A stretch of DNA of 64,000 bases, taken from positions 62,001-126,000 of the forward strand of contig NZ_JAUXOD010000011.1 in the NCBI RefSeq assembly GCF_030682515.1, given 5' to 3'. Position numbers and translations under genes: made by a program. The number at the start of each line of letters is the position of its first letter. The stretch's first letter is position 1. Source of the stretch: Hoeflea sp. Lineage in GTDB: Bacteria > Pseudomonadota > Alphaproteobacteria > Rhizobiales > Rhizobiaceae. The notes under the pieces were generated by a model. It had not been told where the DNA came from, did not search any database, and saw only the letters and a program-made list of their open reading frames with translations. Positions 36,698 through 47,019 of the stretch are shown in pieces.

Positions 36698-38722
36698 TTA
36701 CTCCAGGCCCAGGCGGCGTCTGGCATGGATGGCGCCGGCCGAGATCAGGCGGTCGGCGATGATGGCGATGGCGGCAATCGACAGGCCCGCGACCAGGCCC
36801 CGGCCGGTGTCGGCCTTGGTGAGCGCGATATAGACCTCCTGGCCGAGATCGCGGGTGCCGACGAGCGCGGTGATGACCAGCATCGACAGCGCGAACATGA
36901 TGGTCTGGTTCAATCCGAGCAGGATTTCGGGCAATGCCAGCTTGAGCCGGATGCGGGTGAGGATCTGCCACTCGGTGCAGCCCATGGCGCGGCCGGCCTC
37001 GATCAGCTTCGGGTCGACCTTGCGGATGCCGAGCGCGGTGTAGCGGATCGCCGGCGCGATGGCGAAGGCCACGACCGCGATCATGGCGGTGAAATCGCCG
37101 ACCCGGAACAGCATCACCGCCGGCATCAGATAGACGAAGCTCGGCAGCGTCTGCAGCGTGTCGATGGCTACCTGCACCCAGGACCAGAGCCGGTCGCGTG
37201 TGGCGGCGAAGATGCCGATCGGCAGGCCGATCAGCATGGCGAGCATGGCCGAGATGCCGCAGAGATAGACGGTGATCATGGCCTTTTCCCACTGGCCAGT
37301 GGCGGCGATGAAGAGCGCGAGGCCCGCCGTCAGCAGCCCCAGTCGCCAGCCGCCCAGGCGGTAGCCGGCAAAGGCCAAGAGCGCGATGACGCCCAACCAC
37401 GGAAGATCGCCGAGGAACCGCTTGAACGGGATCAGCACATTGAGCAGCATCGCGTTCTTGATGGCTTCGAGCGTGTCGAAGAAATTGATGTTGATCCAGG
37501 CCACGACCTCCGACCAGAAGGTGCCGGTCGACAGCTGCAGCGCTGCGGGATAGGTGCGGATGCCCGGCATGACATATCCCAACGCGGTGGTGACCAGAAC
37601 CAGAACCAAAGCTGCTGCGATGTAGGGGTGACGTGCAACCAAGCCGGAATGCCGAACTGCGGGAGCCGGGGCGGAGAGTTTGTCCGCTGCCGCCTGGCTC
37701 AGCCGGTCCATGGCGATCGCGAGCGCCACGATGGCGAAGCCCGCCTCGAGCCCGGCGCCGAAATCAAGCCGTCTCAGCGCCGCCAGCACGTCGAAGCCCA
37801 GGCCGCCGGCGCCGATCATCGAGGCGATGATGACCATGTTGAGCGACAGCATGATCACCTGGTTCATGCCCACCATCAGGCTTTCGCGCGCGGCGGGCAC
37901 CATCACCCTCCAGGTCATCTGCCGGTCGGTGCAGCCGACCATGTTACCGAGATCGATGATCTCTCCGGGCACGGCGCGGAGCGCCAGGATGGCGATGCGG
38001 GTCATTGGCGGCGTGGCGAAGATCAGCGTTGCGATCACCGCCGCCGTGGGTCCGAAGCCGAACAGGAAGAGCACCGGAACAAGATAGGCGAACACCGGGA
38101 TGGTCTGCATCAGGTCGAGCAGCGGCGTGACCAGGCGCTCGATCCAGCGCCAGCGCCAGGCGGCGATGCCGAACAGCAAACCCAGAAGAACGCCAAGCGG
38201 AGCGGCAACCAGGATCGACGCCAGCGTGACCATCGCGCTGGTCCATTGCCCGAAGACCGCCAGGAACAGAAAGCAGCCGCCCGCCAGCAGGGCGAGCCGT
38301 GTGCCGCCGAGCCAGTGGCCGAGCAGCATCACAATCCCGATGACGGCGATCCAGGGCAGGGGCGGCACGATCTGGACCGCCGAGGAGCCGCTGCCTTCGA
38401 GAAAGCCGGTGGACAACAGGCTCAGGGCCAGTCTGTAGGGCACGTCCAGCACGGCCGATATGAAGCGGGTCAGGTCGGTGAAGCTGAAAAGACCAAAACT
38501 GGCTTCGTCGATCAGCCATTTCATGGCGCTGCTGATCCACCTGGCCATCGGCACATACCAGGCTTTCGGAAACTCGAAGGCTGCCGGAGCCAGGGGTTTG
38601 GCATAGAGCCAGAACGCCACGAAGACAGCGATGGCGATGATCCAGGCGATCGGCAGCCGGATCGGTGGCGGCGAGGCCTGCGCTGCATCTGTTGCCAACA
38701 TCGGAGCGCCCTGCATCGCCAT
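36698..38722 (-). CDS. Fused double permease of a glycine-betaine-type ABC importer
   Basis: A 674-residue inner-membrane protein made of two ProW-like permease units in tandem. Each has its own ATPase-docking region: GCTDRQMTWRVMVPAARES with GLNQ-like continuation in the first half, and GCTEWQILTRIRLKLALPE with LLGLNQTIMFALSMLV in the second. The halves share the GAGGLG/GTRDLG ending. Most relatives work as homodimers of a single unit of about 280-350 aa, so one fused chain would supply the whole channel. Two bases separate it from the ATPase gene. Confidence 0.87.
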   Translation of the reverse strand: MAMQGAPMLATDAAQASPPPIRLPIAWIIAIAVFVAFWLYAKPLAPAAFEFPKAWYVPMARWISSAMKWLIDEASFGLFSFTDLTRFISAVLDVPYRLALSLLSTGFLEGSGSSAVQIVPPLPWIAVIGIVMLLGHWLGGTRLALLAGGCFLFLAVFGQWTSAMVTLASILVAAPLGVLLGLLFGIAAWRWRWIERLVTPLLDLMQTIPVFAYLVPVLFLFGFGPTAAVIATLIFATPPMTRIAILALRAVPGEIIDLGNMVGCTDRQMTWRVMVPAARESLMVGMNQVIMLSLNMVIIASMIGAGGLGFDVLAALRRLDFGAGLEAGFAIVALAIAMDRLSQAAADKLSAPAPAVRHSGLVARHPYIAAALVLVLVTTALGYVMPGIRTYPAALQLSTGTFWSEVVAWININFFDTLEAIKNAMLLNVLIPFKRFLGDLPWLGVIALLAFAGYRLGGWRLGLLTAGLALFIAATGQWEKAMITVYLCGISAMLAMLIGLPIGIFAATRDRLWSWVQVAIDTLQTLPSFVYLMPAVMLFRVGDFTAMIAVVAFAIAPAIRYTALGIRKVDPKLIEAGRAMGCTEWQILTRIRLKLALPEILLGLNQTIMFALSMLVITALVGTRDLGQEVYIALTKADTGRGLVAGLSIAAIAIIADRLISAGAIHARRRLGLE

Positions 38723-38724
38723 GG

Positions 38725-39747
38725 TCAGCCCTGCAGCATCAGCTTGACCACGGCGTCGCGGTCGAGGCGGCCGATGATCCGGCCGCCGTCATCGGTGACC
38801 CCGAGATGGGCAACGCCGTCGAGAAACAAGGGCGCGGCTTCCGCGATATTGGCGCGGGCGGAAACGGTCGGTCCGCCGGCGGGGCTTGTTGTGTCAGCGA
38901 CCATGAGGCTTTGGGCCCGGATCACCTTGGCGCGGGCGACGTTGCGGGTGAATTCCGCGACATAGGAGGTGGCCGGCGTCAGCACGATCTCTTCGGGCGT
39001 GCCGGCCTGGACGATCTCGCCGTCCTTCATGATGGCGATCCGGTCGGCGAGCCGGATGGCCTCGTCGAAATCATGGGTGATGAAGACGATGGTCTTGTGC
39101 AGAACCGTCTGCAGCCGCATGAACTCGTCCTGCATCTCGCGGCGGATCAGCGGATCGAGCGCGGAGAAAGGCTCGTCGAGAAACCAGATCTCGGGTTCGA
39201 CGGCGAGCGAGCGGGCGATGCCCACGCGCTGCTGCTGGCCGCCGGACAGTTGGCGCGGGAACGCGTTTTCCTTTCCCCCCAGACCGACAAGCTCGATCAT
39301 TTCGCGGGCGCGGGCCTCGCGGCCGGCCCGGCCCATGCCCTGGATGTCGAGCGGGAAGGCCACGTTGTCGAGGACGGTGAGGTGCGGCAGCAGCGCGAAA
39401 TGCTGGAAGACCATGCCCATCTGGTGACGGCGGATCTCGATCATTCGCGCCTGGGAGGCCTTGAGCAGGTTCTCGCCCTTGAACATGACGTCGCCGCCGG
39501 ATGGCTCGATGAGGCGGGACATGAGCCGGACCAGCGTCGACTTGCCGGATCCCGACAGTCCCATGATGACGAAGATCTCGCCCTCGTGCACATCGAGATC
39601 AACCTGACGCACGGCGCCGACGAAGCCGGCCTCGGCGATCGCGGCCGCATCGGGCTGGCCCTTGTGCCCGGCCAGGAACTCCGCCGCGCCGGGGCCGAAC
39701 AGTTTCCAGACATTGCGGCAAACGAGTTTGGCTTCAGGAGAGGTCAT
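38725..39747 (-). CDS. Glycine-betaine-type ABC ATPase (ProV/OpuAA-like)
   Basis: ATPase of 340 aa from the ATG at 39747. Walker A GLSGSGKST, signature LSGGQQQRVGIARSL, Walker B IWFLDEPFSALDP and switch THDFDEAIRLAD are present. The start KLVCRNVWKLFGPGAAEFLA is typical of ProV/OpuAA. The C-terminus shows only one CBS-like stretch (VAHLGVTDDGGRIIGRLDRDAV), shorter than in osmoregulated ProV, so control by ionic strength is not assured. The open frame extends upstream to 39852 but lacks a sensible start there. Confidence 0.88.
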   Translation of the reverse strand: MTSPEAKLVCRNVWKLFGPGAAEFLAGHKGQPDAAAIAEAGFVGAVRQVDLDVHEGEIFVIMGLSGSGKSTLVRLMSRLIEPSGGDVMFKGENLLKASQARMIEIRRHQMGMVFQHFALLPHLTVLDNVAFPLDIQGMGRAGREARAREMIELVGLGGKENAFPRQLSGGQQQRVGIARSLAVEPEIWFLDEPFSALDPLIRREMQDEFMRLQTVLHKTIVFITHDFDEAIRLADRIAIMKDGEIVQAGTPEEIVLTPATSYVAEFTRNVARAKVIRAQSLMVADTTSPAGGPTVSARANIAEAAPLFLDGVAHLGVTDDGGRIIGRLDRDAVVKLMLQG

Positions 39748-39834
39748 GAACAACCCGGTCGGAGACACATGAAATTCTGATGGAGGATCGGACCTGCGCC
39801 GGCCCTGCGTGCAGGAACGGGAGGGCAGGGAGGC

Positions 39835-39868
39835 ATCGGCAACCGGGCCCAAAGGTCCGGTTGCCGAT
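39835..39868 (-). terminator. Intercistronic hairpin after the betaine-type binding-protein gene
   Basis: A perfect 12-bp stem (ATCGGCAACCGG / CCGGTTGCCGAT) with a 10-base loop lies between the binding-protein stop at 39905 and the ATPase start at 39747. It would limit read-through or protect the 3' end of the binding-protein message. Confidence 0.65.
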
Positions 39869-39904
39869 CTGTCCAGGCAGAGGGCGCATGAGGCCCGGTG
39901 CGAT

Positions 39905-40891
39905 TTACTTCTTGATCCAGCCCGACCAGCGGGCTTCGTTGGCGCCCATCCAGTCGGCCACGACGGCGGAAACCGTCTTGCCGTCGAGATCGACCTCGGT
40001 GATCATCTTGCCCATCTCGTCATTGTCGATGGTGAAGGCCTTGATCGCCTCATAGGCGCCCGGCCACTTGTCCTTCATGCCGGACCAGCCGACCTTCCAG
40101 ATCTCGCCGAACGGCTTGCCGCAGTCATAGGCGGCGTCCGGATTGATGCCGGTGGCGGGATCATTGTAGCATTCGGGAGAATATTCCGGGAACTCGACCC
40201 AGGCGCCTTCATACTTGGCGGGCGCCCAATGCGGCGCGTAGATCCACAGCATGATCGGGGCCTGACGCTGGTAGGCACTTTCAAGTTCGGCGAACAGGGC
40301 CGCGTCGGTGCCGGCATGGATGACCTCGAACGGCAGGTCGAGGGCTTCGACGCGCTCGTCGTCAAATCCGCCCCAGGTCACCGGGCCGCCCAGATAGCGC
40401 CCCTTGGGCGCGGTCTCGGCGGTCGAGAAGGCTTCGGCGCAGGCCTCGTCCTTGAGTGCTTCCCAATTGGGCAGGCCCGGGCATTTCTCGGTCATGTAGG
40501 AGGGGTACCACCATTCTTCCTTGGCCTTCATGCCGGTTGGGCCGAAATTCTCGACCTTGCCGGTGGCGGTGGCGGCGTCCATGGCCTCGCGGCCGGTGGT
40601 TTCCCACATTTCCATGGCCACGTGCAGGTCGCCGGTTTCCAGGCCCGCGAACTGGGCCAGGTAATCGGCCTGGACATATTCGATCGAGTAGCCGGCCTTC
40701 TTGAGCACTTCGCCCATTATTTCGGTGGTGATCAGCTGGCCGGTCCAGTCATGGAGCGTGAGCTTGATCGGGTCGGTGGATTCCTGCGCCAGACCTGGCG
40801 CCGACAGGCCGAGACAGGAAGCGCCCGAAATGACGAGCGCCGCGGTCAATCGCCTGAAGGAGCGGCCGGAAAAGATATTGGCTGAATGCAT
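39905..40891 (-). CDS. Glycine-betaine-type periplasmic binding protein
   Basis: OpuAC/ProX-type binding protein (328 aa). The signal peptide ends GLSAPGLAQE near residue 36. The mature part has IKLTLHDWTGQLITTEIMGEVLKKAG, LHVAMEMWETTG and IMLWIYAPHWAPAKYEG. Aromatic residues (Trp/Tyr) of the kind that cage quaternary ammonium groups are plentiful. AGGAGG (40898-40903), six bases before the ATG at 40891, fixes the start over an ATG further out. First gene of the operon, divergent from the DeoR regulator. Confidence 0.88.
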   Translation of the reverse strand: MHSANIFSGRSFRRLTAALVISGASCLGLSAPGLAQESTDPIKLTLHDWTGQLITTEIMGEVLKKAGYSIEYVQADYLAQFAGLETGDLHVAMEMWETTGREAMDAATATGKVENFGPTGMKAKEEWWYPSYMTEKCPGLPNWEALKDEACAEAFSTAETAPKGRYLGGPVTWGGFDDERVEALDLPFEVIHAGTDAALFAELESAYQRQAPIMLWIYAPHWAPAKYEGAWVEFPEYSPECYNDPATGINPDAAYDCGKPFGEIWKVGWSGMKDKWPGAYEAIKAFTIDNDEMGKMITEVDLDGKTVSAVVADWMGANEARWSGWIKK

Positions 40892-41047
40892 GTCGAGCCT
40901 CCTGTTCACCCTGTTGGATCCCGCATCCCGGCACTTTTTCCGCAGGCCACAAGAAGACCCCTCGGCAGCGCACCCGTGCGTGGCTTGTTACTTCTCAATC
41001 CCACACCACGACCCGGCCCTTGTCAATCAATCCTGTGGTTATTTTTC

Positions 41048-41077
41048 GTTTTGATGCCCGGTTAGGTTTGTTTTGAT
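41048..41077. promoter_or_regulatory. GTTTTGAT direct repeats upstream of deoR-type gene
   Basis: GTTTTGAT occurs at 41048-41055 and 41070-41077, a spacing of 22 bases or two helical turns. GATTGAT (41075-41081) also has an inverted partner ATCAATC at 41026-41032. The spacing suits DeoR-family proteins, which bind repeated T-rich sites. It lies in the 235-base region between the divergent binding-protein and DeoR genes. Confidence 0.35.
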
Positions 41078-41126
41078 TGATAAGCCAGCAGAGATCGCCT
41101 AGAAAAAAGACAGATACACAAGGTGT

Positions 41127-41897
41127 ATGCCGATGCTCTCCAAACGCCATGCCGAGATCCTGCGGATGCTTGCCGACGAAGGCACCGTGACCATTTCAGA
41201 GCTCGCCGCCCGGCTCGGCGTGTCGCTCGAGACCGTCCGACGCGACGTGCGTCCGCTCACGGAAAACGGGTCCGTGCTGAAGATCCACGGCGCGGTGGGG
41301 TTGGCGGGCCAGGTGGGCGAGGCACCGTTCCAGCGGCGCATGCGCGAGAACGCCGACGCCAAGCGGCGGATCGCGCGGGACATGGCGCGCCTCATCCATG
41401 ACGGGGAATCGGTGATGCTCGACACCGGCACCACGACGAGCTTCGTGGCGCGCGAACTGCTCGGCCACCGGCGCCTGACCGTGGTGACGAATTCATCCGA
41501 CATCGCCCGGACGCTGGCGACGGTCAATGGCAACAAGGTCTACATGGCGGGCGGCGAACTCAGGAGCGATTCAGGTGCGGCCTTCGGGGTCTCGGCGATC
41601 GAGTTCATCGCGAAATTCTCCGTCACCCACGCCATCATTTCCGCGGGCGCCATCGATGCCGTGTCAGGGGTCATGGACTTTGATCTCGAGGAAGCCGAGT
41701 TCGCCCGGATGATGCTGTCGCGCGGCGAGAAGACCTACGTCGTCACCGACCACACCAAGTTCGGCCGCCGCGGCCTTGTCTTGGTCGCGGGCTTTGACGC
41801 CATCGGCCATCTGGTGACCGACGAGCCTGTGACCGACGACCTGGCCGAGGTGCTGGATGCATATCAGACGCGGCTGATTGTGGCCGCTTCCGGCTAG
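41127..41897 (+). CDS. DeoR/GlpR-family transcriptional regulator
   Basis: Regulator of 256 aa with the DeoR HTH (RHAEILRMLADEGTVTISELAARLGVSLETVRRDVRPL) and a sugar-phosphate-type sensor domain (MLDTGTTTSFVARELL, VVTNSSDIARTLA, KTYVVTDHTKFGRRGLV). The family senses phosphorylated compounds. It is divergent from the betaine-type transporter operon, which contains a kinase, and convergent with mtlK (6-base gap), where SorC-type control is present. Control of the transporter operon by a phosphorylated product is thus a fair inference. Confidence 0.88.
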   Translation: MPMLSKRHAEILRMLADEGTVTISELAARLGVSLETVRRDVRPLTENGSVLKIHGAVGLAGQVGEAPFQRRMRENADAKRRIARDMARLIHDGESVMLDTGTTTSFVARELLGHRRLTVVTNSSDIARTLATVNGNKVYMAGGELRSDSGAAFGVSAIEFIAKFSVTHAIISAGAIDAVSGVMDFDLEEAEFARMMLSRGEKTYVVTDHTKFGRRGLVLVAGFDAIGHLVTDEPVTDDLAEVLDAYQTRLIVAASG

Positions 41898-41903
41898 GCC
41901 GGG

Positions 41904-43406
41904 TCAATCAGCCAAGTAGTCGCCGATCACCTTGCGGGTGGGATCTTGCTGCAGGCGCCTGAGCGCCGCGGTGAAGGCATCGACGAAGGCCCCGGTTTCG
42001 GCGAGCGCACCGAAGATGTCCGGCATCGCCAGGAATTCGCGCGGATCCGCCCGGGCGGCCACCGCGCGCTCCATCAGCCGCGCCGCATTCGGGTCATCGA
42101 TCGCGATCGCCGAACCGTCCTGTGCCGCTGCGCAATAGTGCGCCCACAGCGCCACTTCCAGCGCCAGTCCGTCGATCGACTGGCCTGAGTCCAGCCGGGC
42201 TGCGATGGTCGGCAGGATGAATTTGGGCTGGCGGTTGGAGCCATCCAGGCAGAGCCGCGGGATCGTGTCGCCCAGAGCCGAGTTGGAAAACCGTTTGGCG
42301 ACAAGCGCGATATAGTCGGTCAGGCTGACGCCTTCGATGACCGGCACGGTGGGCAGGATTTCCTCGGCCGTCAGCTTGGCGAGAAACCCCGAGATCAGGG
42401 GATCGGCCATGGCGTCGTGGACATAATGATGGCCGAGCAGGGCGGAGGAATAGGCGATGGCCGCGTGGCCGCCGTTGAGGATCCTGAGCTTCATCAGCTC
42501 GTAGGGGGCGACGTCGCGGACGAATTGCACGCCGACTTTCTCGAGCGCCGGACGGCCTTGCGGAAAGTTGTCCTCCATCACCCATTGCCGAAAGGGCTCG
42601 CAGACCACCGGGGCTGCATCCGCGATGCTGAACCTGGTGCGGACCAGATCGATCTCGCGCGCGCCGGTCGCCGGCGTGATGCAGTCCACCATCGAGTTGG
42701 GGAACGCCACGGTCTCGGCGATCCAGTCCGCCAGCTCCGGATCTATCAGCCGCGCCAGGCCCAGGACTGTGGCGCGCGCCACATGGCCATTTTCGGGAAG
42801 GTTGTCACAGGACATGATGGTGAAGGGTGCAAGGCCCCGAGCCCGCCGCGCCTTGAGCGCGGCAAGGATGACGCCGAAGACGGTCTGGGGCGAGTGGCTC
42901 GCGCCCACCTCGCGGACAATGGCAGGATGGGTGCGGTCGAAGCCGCCTGTTTCCGCGCTGAGGAAATAACCGCCCTCTGTCACCGTGAGCGACACGATGC
43001 GGATCTGCGGATCCTGCATGGCTTCGACCAGCGCGCCCGGATCGATGGCAATGAAGTCGATCATCGACCCGATGACGCTGGCGCGGTAGCCCTCGGGATC
43101 AAGCTCGACCACTGTGGTCAGCCAGTCCTGGGGGGCGAGCCTGTCCCGCATGGCCTCGTCGAAATGCATCATGCCGGCGCCGACGATCGCCCAGTCCAGA
43201 TCCTCGCCCAGCTCGAAAAGCCGATGGAAATAGCTCGCCTGGTGAGCGCGGTGAAAATTCCCCACGCCCACATGCAGCACTCCCGGCGTCAAGGCGCGGC
43301 GGTCATAGCCGGGGGTGGTGACGCTCGTGGGCAGCATGGCCAGCGTTTCGGTGCGCAGCGCCGTGGTGGCGGCTTCCGGCGGTTGGGGGAGATGGGTATC
43401 GGGCAT
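41904..43406 (-). CDS. mtlK: Mannitol 2-dehydrogenase (polyol dehydrogenase family)
   Basis: Long-chain NAD-dependent polyol dehydrogenase (500 aa), oxidising D-mannitol to D-fructose, or D-arabinitol to D-xylulose. The N-terminal Rossmann motif is VLHVGVGNFHRAHQA. FTIMSCDNLPENGHVARATVLG and PNSMVDCITPAT precede the catalytic segment KLRILNGGHAAIAYSSALLGHH, where Lys-x4-Asn-x2-His is the active site. The ATG at 43406 overlaps the sorbitol-dehydrogenase stop (TGATG); the longer frame upstream belongs to no gene. Last gene of the smo operon. Confidence 0.92.
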   Translation of the reverse strand: MPDTHLPQPPEAATTALRTETLAMLPTSVTTPGYDRRALTPGVLHVGVGNFHRAHQASYFHRLFELGEDLDWAIVGAGMMHFDEAMRDRLAPQDWLTTVVELDPEGYRASVIGSMIDFIAIDPGALVEAMQDPQIRIVSLTVTEGGYFLSAETGGFDRTHPAIVREVGASHSPQTVFGVILAALKARRARGLAPFTIMSCDNLPENGHVARATVLGLARLIDPELADWIAETVAFPNSMVDCITPATGAREIDLVRTRFSIADAAPVVCEPFRQWVMEDNFPQGRPALEKVGVQFVRDVAPYELMKLRILNGGHAAIAYSSALLGHHYVHDAMADPLISGFLAKLTAEEILPTVPVIEGVSLTDYIALVAKRFSNSALGDTIPRLCLDGSNRQPKFILPTIAARLDSGQSIDGLALEVALWAHYCAAAQDGSAIAIDDPNAARLMERAVAARADPREFLAMPDIFGALAETGAFVDAFTAALRRLQQDPTRKVIGDYLAD

Positions 43407-44178
43407 CAGTTCATCCAGTTCCCGCCGTCGACATTGTATGTCTGGGCGACGATGTAATCGGCGTCTTTGGTGGCGAGAAACACCGCCATTCCGGTCAGGT
43501 CTTCGGCGGTGCCCATGCGGCCGAACGGAACCGCCGCGCCGACACTCCGCTTCTTCTCGCCCGGCGCCAGGTTCTCGTGGCGGGCAAACAGCGCGTCGAC
43601 ATGGTCCCAATGCTCTCCATCGACCACGCCCGGCGCGATCGCGTTGACGTTGATGCCATGCCTGATCAGGTCGAGACCGGCGGACTGGGTGAGGCTGATG
43701 ACGGCGGCCTTGGTGGCGCAATAGACGCCGACCAGGGCCTCGCCGCGCCGGCCGGCCTGGCTTGCCATGTTGATGATCTTGCCGCCCTTGCCGCGGGCGA
43801 TCATGGATTTGGCGACGGCCTGCAGCGTGAACAGGGTGCCCGCGACATTGATCGCAAACAGGCGGTCGAAGCTTTCCCGGGTGATCTCGACGATCGGGGC
43901 GAGATCGAACAGCGCCGCATTGTTGATCAGGATGTCGATGCCGCCCGTGCGCTCGGCCACGGTCTGGACGGCGGCGTCGATGGAGGCCTGGTTGCTCACA
44001 TCGAGACGCACCGCAAAGGCCTGCGGGCCGATCCGGGCGGCGGTTACCGTCGCCCGTTCGAGGTCGATGTCGGCGACGGCGACGGTCGCGCCTTCCGCAA
44101 CGTATCGTTCGGCAAAAGCCTGGCCTATGCCGCGCGCCGCGCCGGTGATCACGGCGGTCTTTCCTGCGAGCCGTGCCA

Positions 44179-44179
<1 letters not shown>
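43406..44179 (-). CDS. smoS: Sorbitol (L-iditol/galactitol) 2-dehydrogenase, short-chain family
   Basis: SDR enzyme of 257 aa. The cofactor motif is VITGAARGIGQAFAERY, the NAD-selecting Asp is in VAVADIDLERA, NNAAL follows in ILINNAALFDL, and the catalytic Tyr/Lys pair is in GVYCATKAAVIS. The length and sequence style match SmoS of Rhodobacter. It converts sorbitol to fructose. Its start overlaps the ATPase stop and its stop overlaps the mtlK start, so all three are coupled. Confidence 0.9.
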
Positions 44180-45177
<998 letters not shown>

Positions 45178-45195
45178 GGCGGTTTCCCCCGGTTT

Positions 45196-46020
45196 CTACT
45201 TCACGGCGCCGAAGGTCAGGCCGCGGACAAGTTGCTTCTGGCTGAACCAGCCCATGATCAGGATCGGCGCGATGGCCAGCGTGGAGGCCGCGGACAGCTT
45301 GGCCCAGAACAGGCCCTGCGGGCTCGAGAACGAGGCGATGAAGGCCGTGAGCGGGGCCGCGTTGGTGGTGGTGAGCTGGATCGTCCAGAAGGACTCGTTC
45401 CAGGCCAGGATGATGTTGAGCAGCGCGGTCGAGGCGATGCCCGGGATGGCCATCGGGGTGAGAATGTAGACGATCTCGTTCCACAGCGAGGCGCCGTCCA
45501 TCCTTGCTGCTTCGAGGATCTCGCCGGGGATCTCGCGGAAATAGGTGTAGAGCATCCAGATCACGATCGGCAGGTTGATGAGCATCAGCATCACCGTGAG
45601 GCCGATGCGGGTGTCCATCAGCCCGGTGCGCAGGAAGATGAGATAGATCGGGACCAGGACGGCGACCGCGGGCATCATCTTGGTGGAGAGCATCCACATC
45701 AGGATGTCCTTGGTGCGCCTGGTCGGCGAAAACGCCATGGCCCAGGCCGCCGGGATCCCCACAATCAGCGCCAGGATCGTAGAGCCGATCGCCAGGATCA
45801 CCGAATTCATGAACGGCTTGAAGTAGTCGTTCTGGGTTTGGACGGCGATGTAGCTCTCGATGGTGAAGGACGGGATCAGATTGAAGCCGGCGATCGCCTC
45901 GGATTCGGTCTTCAGGCTGGTGATGATCGTGTAAAGGATCGGAAAGAAGATCACGAGGGCGACGGTCCAGGCGACCGCGGTGTTGATGGCCTTGGTACGG
46001 GTGGTGACTGCGCGTGCCAT
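45196..46020 (-). CDS. smoG: Sorbitol/mannitol ABC transporter permease (MalG-like)
   Basis: Inner-membrane permease of 274 aa with six helices and the docking loop EILEAARMDGASLWNEIVYILTPMAIPG. It ends GLTFGAVK, a common end of MalG-type permeases. It pairs with the MalF-like subunit 10 bases upstream. Confidence 0.9.
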   Translation of the reverse strand: MARAVTTRTKAINTAVAWTVALVIFFPILYTIITSLKTESEAIAGFNLIPSFTIESYIAVQTQNDYFKPFMNSVILAIGSTILALIVGIPAAWAMAFSPTRRTKDILMWMLSTKMMPAVAVLVPIYLIFLRTGLMDTRIGLTVMLMLINLPIVIWMLYTYFREIPGEILEAARMDGASLWNEIVYILTPMAIPGIASTALLNIILAWNESFWTIQLTTTNAAPLTAFIASFSSPQGLFWAKLSAASTLAIAPILIMGWFSQKQLVRGLTFGAVK

Positions 46021-46030
46021 ATCGTGTCTC

Positions 46031-46900
46031 CTAATCCAGGTTCTTGCCGACGGCGCGCATCAGGAAGAAGGCGACGAAATTGGCCAGCACGACCGCGATG
46101 ATGCCGCCGGCGGCACCCCCGCCGATGTCGAAGTTGAGACGCGCTGCGCGGTAGATGAGGAACACCAGATTGGTCGAAGCGTAGCCCGGACCGCCATTGG
46201 TGGTGACCAGGATCTCCGCATAGACGCCCAAGAGGAAGATGGTCTGGATCAGGATGACCACGGTGATGGCACGGGCCATGTGGGGCAATGTGAGATAGAT
46301 GAAGCGGCTCATGAAGCCTGCCCCGTCCATCTCGGCGGCCTCTTTCTGCTCTCCGTCAAGCGACTGCAGCGAGGTGAGCAGAATCAGCGTGGCAAAGGGC
46401 AGCCACTGCCAGGCAACGATGATGATGATCGCGAACAGCGGGTACTGGGCGAACCAGTCGACGGGATCGACGCCGAAGAAGTGGGCGATGTCGGCGAACA
46501 CGCCGTAGCTCGGGTTCATGATCATGTTCTTCCACACCAGTGCCGCGACCGGCGGCATGACGAAGAAGGGCGAGATCACGAGGATTCGGACGATGCCCTG
46601 GCCGAACATGGGCTGGTCGATCAGGAGGGCGATGGCGATGCCGCCGACCACGGTGATCAGCAGGACGCCCAGGACGAGAACCAGCGTGTTCCAGACGGAC
46701 TGGAAGAAGGCGGGGTCGGTGTAGAAATAGCGGTAGTTGAAGAAGCCGGCCCAGCTCGTGTTGGCGGGATTGAGCAGGTTGTAGTTCAGGAACGAGAAGT
46801 AGAGCGTCATGCCCAGCGGCACGACCATCCAGATCAGCAGCAGGATGATCGCCGGCGCCCGCATGATGGCTGCAAGGCTCTGGGTTTGGCGGGTGGCCAT
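46031..46900 (-). CDS. smoF: Sorbitol/mannitol ABC transporter permease (MalF-like)
   Basis: Inner-membrane permease of 289 aa, six helices, with docking loop QKEAAEMDGAGFMSRFIYLTLPHMA and the GGPGYAS segment typical of sugar permeases. GGGAGAG lies before the ATG at 46900. Separated from the binding-protein gene by about 120 bases that hold a hairpin. Confidence 0.9.
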   Translation of the reverse strand: MATRQTQSLAAIMRAPAIILLLIWMVVPLGMTLYFSFLNYNLLNPANTSWAGFFNYRYFYTDPAFFQSVWNTLVLVLGVLLITVVGGIAIALLIDQPMFGQGIVRILVISPFFVMPPVAALVWKNMIMNPSYGVFADIAHFFGVDPVDWFAQYPLFAIIIIVAWQWLPFATLILLTSLQSLDGEQKEAAEMDGAGFMSRFIYLTLPHMARAITVVILIQTIFLLGVYAEILVTTNGGPGYASTNLVFLIYRAARLNFDIGGGAAGGIIAVVLANFVAFFLMRAVGKNLD

Positions 46901-46972
46901 GACGTTCTCTCCCTGCGTTCGGCTGATGTTGAGGATTCTGGCAGGTTGCCGGCGTGATGCTGGCGGGAAATG

Positions 46973-46998
46973 GGCCGCCCGTCTTGCAACGGGCGGCC
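46973..46998 (-). terminator. Intercistronic hairpin after smoE
   Basis: A perfect 10-bp stem (GGCCGCCCGT / ACGGGCGGCC) with a 6-base loop lies 21 bases beyond the smoE stop and before the smoF start. Likely a partial terminator or mRNA stabiliser. Confidence 0.65.
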
Positions 46999-47019
46999 AG
47001 GTGCCCCGGGAGGGTGGTG

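Noticed and set aside
36725..38965. A 746-codon plus-strand frame opposite the fused permease
   Set aside because: Highly charged, motif-free translation; the minus strand holds a clear permease.
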